In this document: positions 63,901-64,000 of the stretch, in pieces
How positions within the stretch are numbered: the first letter of the stretch is position 1
Layout of the letters: each line of letters begins with the position of its first letter
Source: Psychrobacter fulvigenes
GTDB taxonomy: Bacteria; Pseudomonadota; Gammaproteobacteria; Pseudomonadales; Moraxellaceae
Direction of reading: 5' to 3'
Assembly: GCF_904846155.1 (NCBI RefSeq)
Contig: NZ_CAJGZP010000001.1
Span: 1,612,001-1,676,000, forward strand
Length of the DNA stretch: 64,000 nt
Translations under genes and position numbers: made by a program
The notes under the pieces: generated by a model
What the model was told of the DNA's origin: nothing
Database searches by the model: none
The model's input: only the letters and a program-made list of their open reading frames with translations

Positions 63901-64000
63901 ATGTCAGATACAAACATCCAACTAGTCTCAACCATCAGCGCAGACAACAAACTAACCTTATCTTTGCAAGACATCGATATGCCGCAGCCAGGTGCTGACG
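63901..64000 (+). CDS. Probable zinc-type/NADP oxidoreductase, 3'-partial
   Basis: Only the first 33 codons lie in the window (MSDTNIQLVSTISADNKLTL, ending at PQPGAD). The pattern of basic beta strands followed by DMPQPGAD resembles the start of medium-chain zinc-type dehydrogenases and quinone reductases. An AGGAG site lies nine bases before the ATG. It is divergent from a LysR gene, a common arrangement for such enzymes. The family call is tentative because so little is seen. Confidence 0.55.
   Translation, partial: MSDTNIQLVSTISADNKLTLSLQDIDMPQPGAD

Overview
The window looks like a chromosomal stretch of a gammaproteobacterium in the Moraxellaceae, most likely Psychrobacter. This is inferred from gene content and low-to-mid GC; no 16S or marker search was possible. 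Most of it is housekeeping and metabolism. It opens in a mobile element: a 5'-cut IS200/IS605-type TnpB with its right end and probable omega-RNA region (1-1132).

1-14.3 kb: a FabH-like ketoacyl-ACP synthase, prfA, lysS, dnaX and a LysR regulator read rightward. argD and yacG read leftward, a divergent TrmB-like methyltransferase rightward, and an ABC1-family kinase and purD leftward. prfA carries an in-frame insertion that is an inverted copy of nearby prfA sequence. dnaX carries eight tandem 18-bp repeats.

14.9-27.4 kb: the large NAD-glutamate dehydrogenase and a DUF308 membrane protein, then leftward a WG-repeat exported protein and sbcC/sbcD.

27.5-39.6 kb: assimilatory sulfur metabolism. 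cysG, cysH, a DUF934 gene and cysI read leftward, divergent from sat. A Fic protein follows, then the sulfate uptake operon cysP-cysT-cysW-cysA. Together they import sulfate, activate it to APS, reduce PAPS to sulfite, reduce sulfite to sulfide and supply siroheme.

39.7-48.6 kb: an ArsR regulator, then an iron-storage group (Fur box, bfd, two bacterioferritin genes with complementary active sites), an MFS exporter, a YghU-type glutathione transferase, a small putative MITE, a DUF1176 protein, and a DEAD-box helicase with a long structured leader.

48.9-64 kb: a DUF819 membrane protein and a three-gene Anbu proteasome-ancestor operon (Anbu, transglutaminase-like protein, ATP-grasp/alpha-E fusion). 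Next is a small scar made of a decayed rhuM gene and a solo TnpB-type right end abutting mtfA. Then come hyuB-hyuA with an AraC-type regulator split in two overlapping frames, a lipoprotein, and a LysR regulator divergent from a gene cut by the window end (probably a zinc-type oxidoreductase). No rRNA, tRNA or CRISPR array was recognised.
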